Shown here: positions 1 to 7,376 of the stretch, one piece after another | Layout: the number at the start of each line of letters is the position of its first letter | Numbering within the stretch: the stretch's first letter is position 1 | DNA from: Rubrobacter sp. | Lineage (GTDB): Bacteria > Actinomycetota > Rubrobacteria > Rubrobacterales > Rubrobacteraceae | NCBI GenBank assembly: GCA_020253895.1 | Contig: JADDKG010000399.1 | Location: 1 to 7,376, forward strand | Direction of reading: 5' to 3' | DNA: 7,376 nucleotides | Notes under the pieces: model-generated | Databases searched by the model: none | The model's input: only the letters and a program-made list of their open reading frames with translations | Told to the model about the DNA's origin: nothing | Position numbers and translations under genes: made by a program

Positions 1-12
1 CGTGGCACTACA

Positions 13-27
13 CTTTTGGCCCAAAAG
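13..27. repeat. Near-perfect dyad CTTTTGG-c-CCAAAAG
   Basis: Seven-base arms (13-19 and 21-27) flank a single central base at 20. It could be a protein-binding dyad, a small hairpin, or part of a mobile-element end. It overlaps the T-tract of the terminator-like stem-loop. Confidence 0.5.
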
Positions 28-78
28 AACCGCCGCCCCATGGAAACCCCTTGATTCATGCGGGTTCTTGGGGCGGCG
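23..78 (-). terminator. Stem-loop followed by T-tract at the operon end (terminator-like)
   Basis: Bases 31-40 (cgccgcccca) and 69-78 (tggggcggcg) are perfect 10-bp inverted repeats. The 28-nt interval can pair further: on the minus strand GAACCC pairs with GGGTTTC with one bulged T, leaving a small apical loop. Leaving the stem on the minus strand the sequence is GTTCTTTT (30-23). A GC-rich stem followed by a short T-run downstream of the last gene fits an intrinsic terminator for the minus-strand operon. The T-run is short and interrupted, and the structure could equally be part of the end of an inserted element. Confidence 0.45.
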
Positions 79-103
79 TGGCACCGAGCAGGGCCGTCAA
101 CTG

Positions 104-166
104 TCAAACCCGAGTCTGCTGCCTCTGCAGCTCCCCGGCGTTGAAGATGTAGACCGGCTTTTTCAT
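104..166 (-). pseudogene. Truncated start of a cas1-like gene
   Basis: Nine nucleotides after the CARF-RelE stop there is an ATG with a GAGGG ribosome-binding sequence seven bases before it. The frame encodes only 20 residues, beginning MKKPVYIFNAGELQRQ, then TGA at 106-104. This opening resembles the N-terminus of Cas1 proteins of the type I-B-like branch, which commonly start MKKxxYIFxxGxLxRKDNT. After residue about 16-20 the similarity stops, and neither of the other two frames downstream resumes recognisable Cas1 sequence within the window. The simplest reading is a cas1 gene that followed the effector in the same operon and was cut by an insertion or deletion near 104-120. The match is short and judged by eye; a chance small ORF is the alternative. 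Confidence 0.5.
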
Positions 167-175
167 CTTCGACCC

Positions 176-1289
176 TCAGTGGAGGCCCCGTTCTATATCG
201 TCAAGGACGAAGACCCCGTCTTCGTAGTGGCCGAACAGGCGCCGCTCATCGTCCGACCACACGTCGCACTCGTGGGTGGAGGGAGGTCTAGGGTCGCCCT
301 TTAGGGGTTTGAGATCCAGGCTCCTGAGGTTCTCCCGCTTACCGCGGACCGTGAGGCTCAGCTGGTCGAGGCGCTCGTTGAGCGTGGCGAGCCGGTCCGG
401 GGAGAGGTTGAGCTGCCGCACCTTCTTGGGAAAAGCGGAGCCGTACCTGAGCCCCGGTAGGGGATCGAGCAGCTCCTTCGAATAAAGCTCGTGCTTGCTC
501 TTCTGCCATATGAGCTGTCCCCACTCCGAGAGCATGGCATCGTGTCCGTCGTCGAACAGCAGAGTCTCCGGGATGCCCCGGCACTCCCGGAGCGGCAGCG
601 TCTCTTCCAGTCCCAGCCGGCGGATGCACTTCTCGTTCTCGCGGATCACATCCTCGGCCTCCAGCCTAACCGGGAGGCGGGGGATGGTAATGAGCGACTT
701 GCCCGTCTCGAAGATGTAGAACATCTCGTCCGCGTAGAACATCCCGAGCGTCTGCATGAACCCCTGGATGCTCTTGAAACCGCCCGTCAGGTTGAAGGCG
801 ATGTGGTAGCCGCCCGCCTTGTAGCCGGGGAGCTGATCTTCGCAGCACCGGACCAGTTCTGCCATGGCGTGGCGGAAACCATCGCGGTCGCTTGTCGTGA
901 GCCTCTCAGGGGTCCATGTCCGGACGGAGAAACCCCGGTCCCTCAACCAGTCGCCCATAATCTCTCCGACCCTAACTCCGAGGTAGGTGTCGCTGGTAAG
1001 CAGTATGTGCTCATCCGGCCGTCCCGGGGCAGGGCTAAGGTTGCCGCCGAGGTACGTGATAAGGCCGTTGAGCTCTGCGCTCAGGCGCCTGATCTCGTCG
1101 AGGTTATCCGTGGCTGAGAGCAGCATGCGACGCTCCTCTATGTGCCGGTCGAGCAGCCCTCTTTCCTCTCCGGAGGTGTCCTGCTCGCCGCGGTTGGCGA
1201 GCCGGTTGATGCGAGATCTCGTTTCCTGATCCACACCATTGGTGAGCAGGCTCGTGCCGCAGGTGGTGAGTATGAGCCTGCTCTGTCTC

Positions 1290-1297
<8 letters not shown>
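176..1297 (-). CDS. CARF-RelE effector, Cami1-like cyclic-oligoadenylate-activated mRNA interferase
   Basis: This 373-residue protein appears to be the signalling effector of the operon. Residues 1 to about 215 form a CARF sensor of the APE2256 (TIGR02619-like) type: strand and loop LILTTCGTSLLTN (8-20), an inserted charged helical stretch (about 40-82), and AFNLTGGFKSIQGF (167-180) followed by MFYIFE. Residues about 216-287 are a linker region that could be the winged-helix domain described in Cami1. The last ~85 residues resemble RelE toxins: FPKKVRQL (289-296), a helix, NLRSLDLKPLKG (323-334), STHECDVW (340-347), and ERRLFGHYEDGVFVLDDI ending in GLH. Possible catalytic residues are Lys330, Lys333, His342, Arg352/353, His357 and His373. 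Known Cami1 binds cA4 and cuts mRNA in the ribosomal A-site; transfer of that role here is inference. The GTG start at 1297 follows a strong GGGAGGAG site and overlaps cmr6 by 8 nt. Lys175 matches the ring-nuclease lysine position of Crn1-type CARF proteins, so it may also degrade its activator. Confidence 0.85.
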
Positions 1298-2446
<1,149 letters not shown>

Positions 2447-2447
<1 letters not shown>

Positions 2448-2845
2448 CACTCTTCCCCCTTCTCGCCCTCGAGAAAGGCGTCGGCGAACTTCTTGAGCCA
2501 GGTGAGGTAGGCGAGAGCCTCGGCCTGCGCGCGGAGATAGTCGTCCTGGGAGTGCTCCGTAATGCTTTCGAGGAGACCCTTTCCCGGTGGATACGGGCTC
2601 TCCGCGTCGCCGCCGCAGAGCCATCCGGAGAGATGTTCGTAGAGCTCGGGGTATCCCCTGCGGTCCTTGCGGGATTTCACGGTGGCGACGGCCTGCCCGA
2701 GCCCGTTGGCCAGGATGGCCGCCGGAAGCGAGCTGACGTAGCTCTTGTAGTTGCCGTACTTATCCCTTCCCGCCTCTCGCAGCCTCTCTATCTTGGCGAG
2801 CGCGTCCGCCGCCCGGCGCTGCTCGAGCGTCCTCTGCTCTGCCAT
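2447..2845 (-). CDS. cmr5: Cmr5, type III-B small subunit
   Basis: Cmr5 is the small all-helical subunit that stacks along the Cmr4 filament and helps hold the crRNA-target duplex. The protein of 132 residues is the usual length. Hallmarks visible are KYGNYKSYVSSLPAAILANGLGQA, the central WL segment, and near the C-terminus EALAYLTWLKKFADAF; these match the family pattern KYxSxVxxLPxxIxxNGLxxxxA and EAxxxLxWLKRFA. A GTG at 2857 would add four residues, but the ATG at 2845 is preferred because GGAGGG at 2850-2855 lies at the right distance and because TGATG joins it to the cmr4 stop. The stop again shares one base with the next ATG, so cmr6 is coupled to it in the same way. Confidence 0.94.
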
Positions 2846-3636
2846 CAGTCCCTCCACCTGAGCGCGAACCAGCCCTGCCCGACCGTTTCGTTCCCCCCGA
2901 CCTGCAGGTACTCCCCGATGTTCTCCTTCACGCTATCAAGCGTCCGGTTGCCTTTCCTCTCCGCAAGCACCGCGTACATCAGGGTATCGGGCGGGAGGGT
3001 CTCCTCGTACCAGAGGTTCTTGCTCTTCTTGTTCTCGTCAAGCACGTTACGCGCCTGTACGGCGAGCCCGTAGCGGGCGAACCACCCGAAGTCGTCATCG
3101 TGCAGGATAGCAAGCTGCTCTGCGAGGCGCCCTCTGGCCTCCCCGTGCGGGATGAGGGAGCCGGCTGCCTGCACCACGTCTTCCGGCACCCTGCCGCTGA
3201 TCTCAAAGCTTCGCTCCTCGAGGAAGAGCCTGCCGTTCCCGCCGGTGAGGGCTTTCTTCGGCTCTACCGGAGGAATCTCGAAGCCGGCATCCTCCTGCCC
3301 CGAGCGCTTCAGGTCGCGCTGCAGGCGTTCCAGAAGGTGCGGGCAGGTGACCCACTTGTAGGCGCTCGTGAGGCTGCGCACCGGAAGAAGGAGCAACCGG
3401 GCGTCGGAGACGAGGAGGTCGCCCGCATTGTCCTGCTTCCCGAAGATGCGCTCTTTCTCTTCGGCGTTGCGCTGCCTGTAGTCGTCAAGCAGAGCACCCT
3501 TGAGGCTCGAACCCGCGATGAACGGGTAGTCGGTCGCCGCTTCGCGCGCCACCGGGAGGTCTATCGCGCCGGTGGTTTGCCCCGTGCCCGGGTGAACGAA
3601 GGTCTCGGCCAGCATGCCCACGACTCTTGCTCTCAT
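2845..3636 (-). CDS. cmr4: Cmr4, type III-B backbone RAMP and target-RNA nuclease
   Basis: Cmr4 (Cas7-like, 263 aa) polymerises along the crRNA to form the backbone and cleaves bound target RNA at about 6-nt intervals. The N-terminus carries the family pattern HPGTGQTTGAIDLPVARE (residues 15-32), in which Asp26 matches the position of the catalytic aspartate known from Pyrococcus furiosus Cmr4. It is followed by TDYPFIAGSSLKGALL, the crRNA-binding region. FGKQDNAGDLLVSDARLLLLPVRS is the second hallmark. The frame stays open upstream to 3840, but the ATG at 3636 is the true start: homology begins there, it overlaps the cmr3 stop as ATGA, and TAGGAG lies just upstream. The stop TGA shares one base with the ATG of cmr5. 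The catalytic and binding motifs are present, so RNA cleavage should be functional. Confidence 0.95.
   Translation of the reverse strand: MRARVVGMLAETFVHPGTGQTTGAIDLPVAREAATDYPFIAGSSLKGALLDDYRQRNAEEKERIFGKQDNAGDLLVSDARLLLLPVRSLTSAYKWVTCPHLLERLQRDLKRSGQEDAGFEIPPVEPKKALTGGNGRLFLEERSFEISGRVPEDVVQAAGSLIPHGEARGRLAEQLAILHDDDFGWFARYGLAVQARNVLDENKKSKNLWYEETLPPDTLMYAVLAERKGNRTLDSVKENIGEYLQVGGNETVGQGWFALRWRD
2850..2855 (-). promoter_or_regulatory. Shine-Dalgarno deciding the cmr5 start
   Basis: The minus strand reads GGAGGG here, four nucleotides before the ATG at 2845. The competing GTG at 2857 lies just upstream of this site, so the ATG is the better start. Confidence 0.65.
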
Positions 3637-4736
3637 CTCCACGCTCCTATCAGGATCTGTCCGTAACCCCATTCCTGCCGCTCGCCGATGTGCCCGGCGT
3701 GCATCTTGCGCACTTTCTCTGCCTTGTCTGCAGAAACCTCCATGAACCACGTGCTGCCCGGCGGCAGGTGCGGCTCGAGGGCGAGCGGCTCTTTCTTCTC
3801 CGTATCCCAGCCCCCGATCATGAGGGGTTTGCCCGCGCACGCCGAGACTACTTTGCCGGGTAGTCCCGGAAGCTCCCCGCAGGGCTTTCTCCAGCCTTCT
3901 TCCCGAAGCCGGGCGGGTGTGATAAGCGTTGCGGTGTAGCGCAGCGTTCCGCCTTCCGGCTCTAGTGCCGGGGCTTTGGGGAAGGCGAAGGAGCTGGCCG
4001 ATTTTAGCCCGGCCATCCTGCTCTCCCCGCCCAGCGTGAGCAGGCCGGGCGCCTCTCCGTCGTAGCCATCGACGCCCATAGCGAGCGCGACACCCTTCTT
4101 CGGCCGCACGTGGGTGATCTGGTAGAGGGCGTCCTCCTCGGTGGTGCGCTTCTCCGGGTGGCGCCTTATCCCTACGCGGGGCTCGCCGCCCCAGAGCGTG
4201 GCTCCATCGAGCACCTCATCCGGACCGGGCGGCTCTCCCCGCAGCGCCTTCTCCATGCCCTCGCGGGTGAGGTAGGCGTCACCGAGGGGTTTGAAGCCCG
4301 TGATCTCTCTGCCGGAATCGTCGCGCTTCGCCTCAGCCTCGGGCAGGCGCGCCTCCCCTATATCCGTGCTAAAAGCATTCCCACCAGGCTTCAGAAACGT
4401 GAAATGGACCTTTCCCTCCAGCTCGCTCTGCTTGGAGCGCAGCAGGTGCAGCGGTGCCGGGAAGAGTACATCCCCGTCCTTCACCACATATGGTCCCGAG
4501 AAACGCAGGGGCCCGAGATCCCGGCCGTCGCCGAGCGCCTCGACGATCCGCTGATTCCAGCCATTTCTGGGCCATCCGAGCTCGCGGGCGAAGGCGGCCC
4601 GGAGCGCGCCGACAACGGTGGTCGGGGAGGGAGGGAAGGTGCCCAGGACCTCCATCTGGCCCGTCTCGCCGGCGTTGAACGGGCTACCGTCTCCGAAGAA
4701 GAGCGTGTCCAGAGGCTCGAGCAGGTAGTGTTTCAT
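3633..4736 (-). CDS. cmr3: Cmr3, type III-B RAMP protein (Cas5-like)
   Basis: Cmr3 is the Cas5-like RAMP subunit that binds the 5' repeat-derived tag of the crRNA and joins Cas10 to the Cmr4 backbone. The 367-residue length is normal for the family. The N-terminus has the Cmr3 signature PLDTLFFGDGSPF (about residues 8-20) and PPSPTTVVGALRAAF (about 35-49), where family members usually show PLDxLxFRDxRPF and PPSPxTxxGALR. The C-terminus ends with AGHIGERQEWGYGQILIGAW, the glycine-rich region conserved at the end of Cmr3. The ATG at 4736 shares ATGA with the cas10 stop, and a purine-rich GGAG-type ribosome site lies just upstream. The stop in turn overlaps the cmr4 start by 4 nt. Long plus-strand frames across this gene are shadows of its GC-rich codons. 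Confidence 0.93.
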   Translation of the reverse strand: MKHYLLEPLDTLFFGDGSPFNAGETGQMEVLGTFPPSPTTVVGALRAAFARELGWPRNGWNQRIVEALGDGRDLGPLRFSGPYVVKDGDVLFPAPLHLLRSKQSELEGKVHFTFLKPGGNAFSTDIGEARLPEAEAKRDDSGREITGFKPLGDAYLTREGMEKALRGEPPGPDEVLDGATLWGGEPRVGIRRHPEKRTTEEDALYQITHVRPKKGVALAMGVDGYDGEAPGLLTLGGESRMAGLKSASSFAFPKAPALEPEGGTLRYTATLITPARLREEGWRKPCGELPGLPGKVVSACAGKPLMIGGWDTEKKEPLALEPHLPPGSTWFMEVSADKAEKVRKMHAGHIGERQEWGYGQILIGAWR

Positions 4737-6640
4737 CTCTCCACCCCCCTCCCCTTGGTCGCCAGAAAGCGCACCAAGAGCGCCCCGGCGACGTTGAGCG
4801 TTCCTTCATCGGCGGGCTCACCCCCCTTGCGCTCGCGGCAGACTTGCAGGAGTCTCTCTATGATTTCCTCTGCATCTTCTTCTTTTCTTGCGCCGTCCTC
4901 CCCGCTCTTCAGGTACTCGGCGACGAGCAACTGCTTCGCGTTGAGGCCTTCAATGAGCCTGTGACCGTTCTCTCCCTCCCCGGTGAGCACCCCGAAGCGC
5001 TCGCGCACGTTGTAGAAGAACCTGCTCGCGAACTGCTCGTCGAAGGAGGAGCTGAGCTCCTGCAGGTAACTCGTTATTGTCTTCTCTTCCCCGCTATCCC
5101 AGCCGGAGACCCACTCCACGGTGCGTCCGCTGCCGGTGAGGACGCTGACCGCGAGGCTGTCGCGACCGTTCTTCTCCTTGGCGACCTCGTCGAGCAGCCG
5201 GTGCGCCTCCCGCATCACCGAGCGCAGGGTGGTGCGGTAGTTGGCGAAGACGAGCCCGGCGGAGATCGTGGTGCGCAGCGGCCCGCCGTCCTCGCCCTTT
5301 GGCCTCCGTTCACCGAGCACCTCGTCGAAGGAATCGAGGAAGCGGGATCTAAGCTCCGCAGCAGCGTCCAGGGCCCGGTCGAGCGGCAGGAGCGCGAGCA
5401 CGTCGTCGCCCCCGGCGTAGACCGTCCTGCCGCAGTGCTCGCCGACGATCTTGTCTACCCCTTCTGTAAAGAGGGCCAGCGCCCGGGATATGTCGCCGGG
5501 GTCGAGGTCTTTGTTCTGCAGCAGGCCCCCGAGCCTGTCCCCGTCCATCAGGAGGAGAGCGTAGAATGGAGAGGCGGGGTGTCCAACCTCACTGTTTATC
5601 TCTCTCAAGCCCTCGAGAAGCGTTTTGAGCCTCTCCTGTGGGAGACCCTGTAGGAGATCCTGCGTGGCCCGTTCATTCTCCAGCGCCGTGGTGTGGAAGA
5701 GGTTGCCGTCGAGCTTGGCGAACCTGCCGGCGTTTCTGAGGCAGGGGAGCTTGGTGCCGTACTCGCCGAAGACCCGGTTCAGCCGGTACTCCTCGATCAT
5801 GACCAGGTATTTTTCGGCCGCTTCTTTGGCCTTCGGGTTTTTGTAGACTTCCTCGATCCAGGGCACCGCCGCCATGTACGGCGTCGAGGGCCAGGTCGTC
5901 GCATCGAGCCTCCAGCCGATGGCCTCCCCTGCGACCTCCGGAAACAGTCGCTTGATAAGAGCGATGGCGCAAAGCCGCTCGTGCTCGCCGAGGTTGAGCT
6001 CGCTGCTCCTCTCGCGGATCTTATCCCAGAACTCCTTCTGGCTTTGACCCTCCTTTGCCCCGACGTACCCCGAGAGCTCCTGCCAGCTCCCCATCAGGGC
6101 GCACTTGTCTCCCGGTTCCACGGGGGGCTGGTAGGTGCGCCAGTTCTTGCGAAGGTCGAGCCAGCGCTGGTCGCTGCGGTCGCCGGGGTCTTCCCCTAAC
6201 ACCCAGCTCATCTCCCAGAAACCTTTTACCTGCCGGTCCCAGATCTCCTTCGTGCCGTTGCCATGCTCCGCCACCGGCTCGACGTAGCGTCTCCATACCT
6301 CGTCCGCGATCCTCATCCACCTGCGGAGAATCGCCCTTCTGCAGCTCTCCGGTTCGAAGCCATCCGGCACCTCTGCCTTGAAGCGGTTGGGGAGCGAGCC
6401 GATCTCCGGCCCCCGGCTTCCAGACGGCGGGTTCAGGATCGCGGCGAGAAGCGGGTCTTTAGGCTCTTCCCGGGTGCCGACCTCAGGGAAGACCACCTCG
6501 CCACCAGCTTCGAGCACCGCGCGCATCGCCTGCCCGGAGAGGTAGGAGAGGAGGAAGGAGCCGCTCCAGAGGTCCCGCGTGCGCCGCGCCTGGGCGACGA
6601 ACCCCTGCACCGGGCCGAGGGTGAAGTGGAGAACCTTCAT
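4733..6640 (-). CDS. cas10: Cas10/Cmr2, HD-less cyclic oligoadenylate synthase subunit
   Basis: This is the large subunit of the Cmr complex (635 aa). On target RNA binding, Cas10 polymerises ATP into cyclic oligoadenylate through its palm domains. The protein opens directly with the Cmr2 N-terminal palm-like signature LHFTLGPVQGFVAQARRTRD (residues 4-23) followed by GSFLLSYLSG, so no HD phosphohydrolase domain precedes it and no HD motif is seen. The catalytic palm shows the metal-binding DGDRLG (366-371) and the cyclase motif YAGGDDVLALLP with GGDD at 410-413, both intact. The six cysteines (100, 180, 224, 300, 403, 601) form no CxxC pair, so the zinc ribbon of some Cas10 proteins appears absent. 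The C-terminal part (about 520-635) is the helical domain 4 region. ATG at 6640 is supported by GAGGTG at 6646-6651 and the ATGA overlap with cmr1. The stop overlaps the cmr3 start by 4 nt. Expected activity is cOA signalling without ssDNase. Confidence 0.96.
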   Translation of the reverse strand: MKVLHFTLGPVQGFVAQARRTRDLWSGSFLLSYLSGQAMRAVLEAGGEVVFPEVGTREEPKDPLLAAILNPPSGSRGPEIGSLPNRFKAEVPDGFEPESCRRAILRRWMRIADEVWRRYVEPVAEHGNGTKEIWDRQVKGFWEMSWVLGEDPGDRSDQRWLDLRKNWRTYQPPVEPGDKCALMGSWQELSGYVGAKEGQSQKEFWDKIRERSSELNLGEHERLCAIALIKRLFPEVAGEAIGWRLDATTWPSTPYMAAVPWIEEVYKNPKAKEAAEKYLVMIEEYRLNRVFGEYGTKLPCLRNAGRFAKLDGNLFHTTALENERATQDLLQGLPQERLKTLLEGLREINSEVGHPASPFYALLLMDGDRLGGLLQNKDLDPGDISRALALFTEGVDKIVGEHCGRTVYAGGDDVLALLPLDRALDAAAELRSRFLDSFDEVLGERRPKGEDGGPLRTTISAGLVFANYRTTLRSVMREAHRLLDEVAKEKNGRDSLAVSVLTGSGRTVEWVSGWDSGEEKTITSYLQELSSSFDEQFASRFFYNVRERFGVLTGEGENGHRLIEGLNAKQLLVAEYLKSGEDGARKEEDAEEIIERLLQVCRERKGGEPADEGTLNVAGALLVRFLATKGRGVER

Positions 6641-7376
6641 GAGCGCACCTCATTCAGAAAATTTTGCGCTTCTTGCCAGCCCCCACTTGGAGAAGGCTGA
6701 TGAGGTAGGAATTGTCCGGGGATCAACGCAACGACTGGTGCAGCCCTTCCATCGGGGAACTCATGTATGTGCAGAAAAACAGGGCTCGCCCGGCGCTCAT
6801 TAGCATTCTTGTAGTGGTTCCCTCTCATACGTAGCTGTCGAGGCAACCCGAAGGCTTCACGCAGCTTCTTCTCTCTGCCGCCCAGAGTTTTTAGAAAGTC
6901 CCGGTAAGCTTGGGCCAGGGATCTCTGCGCAGCCGCGGCGTCGCGGCATATCTTACCGATGGTAAATGAAGCCTCGAGATTAATGCCAGTATAGGGACCG
7001 GGCTGACGTTCCGATTCGAGCAGATTTCTTAGTTCGTCTTCGAGTTCCCGGACATTTTCCGGAGGCCGCCATTCTGCTAAGCCTTTTAGATCGATCACAG
7101 TCAAGCTACCCCAGCTCTTGCGAGATCTTCCTCCAAGACCCCCAAGGAGGCCTAGAGATCTCAGCGGAGCTTCCATTTCTTCCAGATCTTGGCGATCTCT
7201 TGACGAGACGAGCAGGCTGAAGGTGAGGCCGGGCTTGATGTACTGTCTGTGAGGACGCAACTTCCTGTCTACGAGCCCGTAGCCCACGTAGCCTTCCCAT
7301 GTATTTGGTCCCCATTTCCTGGCTTCTTGCACTTCCTTAAAGGCGTTGACTGGATCGTGTGGCTTCAGACGTATCA
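6637..7376 (-). CDS. cmr1: Cmr1, type III-B RAMP protein (C-terminal part; 5' end outside window)
   Basis: Cmr1 is the RAMP (Cas7-like) subunit at the head of the Cmr effector complex, where it caps the backbone near the 3' end of the crRNA. The reading frame is open to the right edge, so about 245 residues are visible and the start is missing; the GTG at 7332 is only an internal codon. The family signature is the Gly-rich segment LLGGLGGRSRKSWGSL (about visible residues 76-91), preceded by a YVGYGL stretch and a PGLTFSLLV strand. The C-terminal part has RASPVFLHIHEF and VALIPGQFLP, also typical of Cmr1. The N-terminal RAMP half, where a LRWWLR-like motif is usual, is not in view. The stop overlaps the cas10 start as ATGA. 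GC content is about 55% by hand count over 6661-7320, against about 70% in the adjoining start of cas10, so this gene may have a different recent history. Confidence 0.9.
   Translation of the reverse strand, partial: IRLKPHDPVNAFKEVQEARKWGPNTWEGYVGYGLVDRKLRPHRQYIKPGLTFSLLVSSRDRQDLEEMEAPLRSLGLLGGLGGRSRKSWGSLTVIDLKGLAEWRPPENVRELEDELRNLLESERQPGPYTGINLEASFTIGKICRDAAAAQRSLAQAYRDFLKTLGGREKKLREAFGLPRQLRMRGNHYKNANERRASPVFLHIHEFPDGRAAPVVALIPGQFLPHQPSPSGGWQEAQNFLNEVRS

Larger units (their letters stand above)
1..103. other. Gene-free left edge, possible end of an inserted element
   Basis: No convincing gene is seen here. The stretch holds the stem-loop, the 15-bp dyad, and an 8-bp direct repeat, cgtggcac, at 1-8 and 77-84. 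It sits exactly where the cas1-like reading frame stops making sense. That placement suggests foreign DNA joined to the operon, but no transposase or complete terminal repeat is visible, so its identity is open. Confidence 0.35.

Noticed and set aside
220..290. HEPN-like Rx4H patterns in the effector (RPPSTH at 337-342, RRLFGH at 352-357)
   Set aside because: Both lie within the segment that reads as a RelE domain, lack the helical HEPN context, and such short patterns occur by chance in Arg/His-rich sequence.
2..304. Plus-strand open frame entering from the left edge, possible transposase tail
   Set aside because: It crosses the structured region and runs into the antisense of the RelE domain; the product shows no transposase motif.
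491..1117. Plus-strand open frame of 208 codons inside the CARF-RelE gene
   Set aside because: Antisense to the CARF motifs, which are clearly the conserved coding strand.
2845..3840. Longer cmr4 start at 3840
   Set aside because: The extra 68 residues overlap the cmr3 end in another frame and lack Cmr4 similarity; the ATG at 3636 has ATGA coupling and a ribosome site.
4110..4964. Long plus-strand open frame (284 codons) across cmr3 and the cas10 3' end
   Set aside because: It lies antisense to two strongly recognisable genes, spans their junction and has no recognisable domain; it is a by-product of GC-rich codon usage.
4844..5653. Plus-strand open frame of 269 codons inside cas10
   Set aside because: Antisense to the conserved palm region with GGDD; no family signature of its own.

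Overview
This window is most of a type III-B (Cmr) CRISPR-Cas interference operon, transcribed entirely on the minus strand (right to left). In transcription order it holds cmr1 (3' part only; its 5' end lies beyond the right edge), cas10/cmr2, cmr3, cmr4, cmr5, cmr6, a CARF-RelE effector of the Cami1 type, and a short remnant that looks like the first 20 codons of cas1. No CRISPR array, cas6 or cas2 is visible. The DNA is GC-rich (roughly 63-72% in most lines I counted by hand), and the proteins are rich in Arg and Glu. That fits a high-GC, possibly thermophilic bacterium such as a Rubrobacter-like actinobacterium, but the taxonomic guess is weak.

Layout. 7376-6637 is the Cmr1 C-terminal part, clearly lower in GC (about 55%) than everything after it. 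6640-4733 is Cas10/Cmr2 with an intact GGDD cyclase motif but no N-terminal HD nuclease domain. 4736-3633 is Cmr3, 3636-2845 Cmr4 with the conserved backbone nuclease Asp26, 2845-2447 Cmr5, and 2447-1290 Cmr6 with a long charged C-terminal extension. 1297-176 is a 373-residue protein whose N-terminal half is an APE2256-type CARF sensor and whose C-terminal ~85 residues look like a RelE-family mRNA interferase. 166-104 is the cas1-like start, cut short by a stop. 1-103 carries no gene but has a strong stem-loop with a T-tract, a near-perfect dyad and an 8-bp direct repeat; it may be a terminator, the end of an inserted element, or both.

How the genes work together. Cmr1, Cmr3-6 and Cas10 should form one crRNA-guided complex. 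Cmr4 cuts target RNA at regular spacing, and target binding switches on the Cas10 palm to make cyclic oligoadenylate. With no HD domain in Cas10, DNA cleavage by the complex itself is not expected, so defence probably depends on the second messenger. The CARF-RelE protein, encoded last and translationally coupled by an 8-nt overlap, is the obvious receiver: by analogy with Cami1 it would cut mRNA in the ribosomal A-site and halt growth. Its conserved TGGFK motif raises the possibility that it also degrades its activator. All junctions from cmr1 to the effector overlap (4, 4, 4, 1, 1 and 8 nt), indicating a single co-translated transcript. The adaptation gene that once followed appears to have been destroyed.
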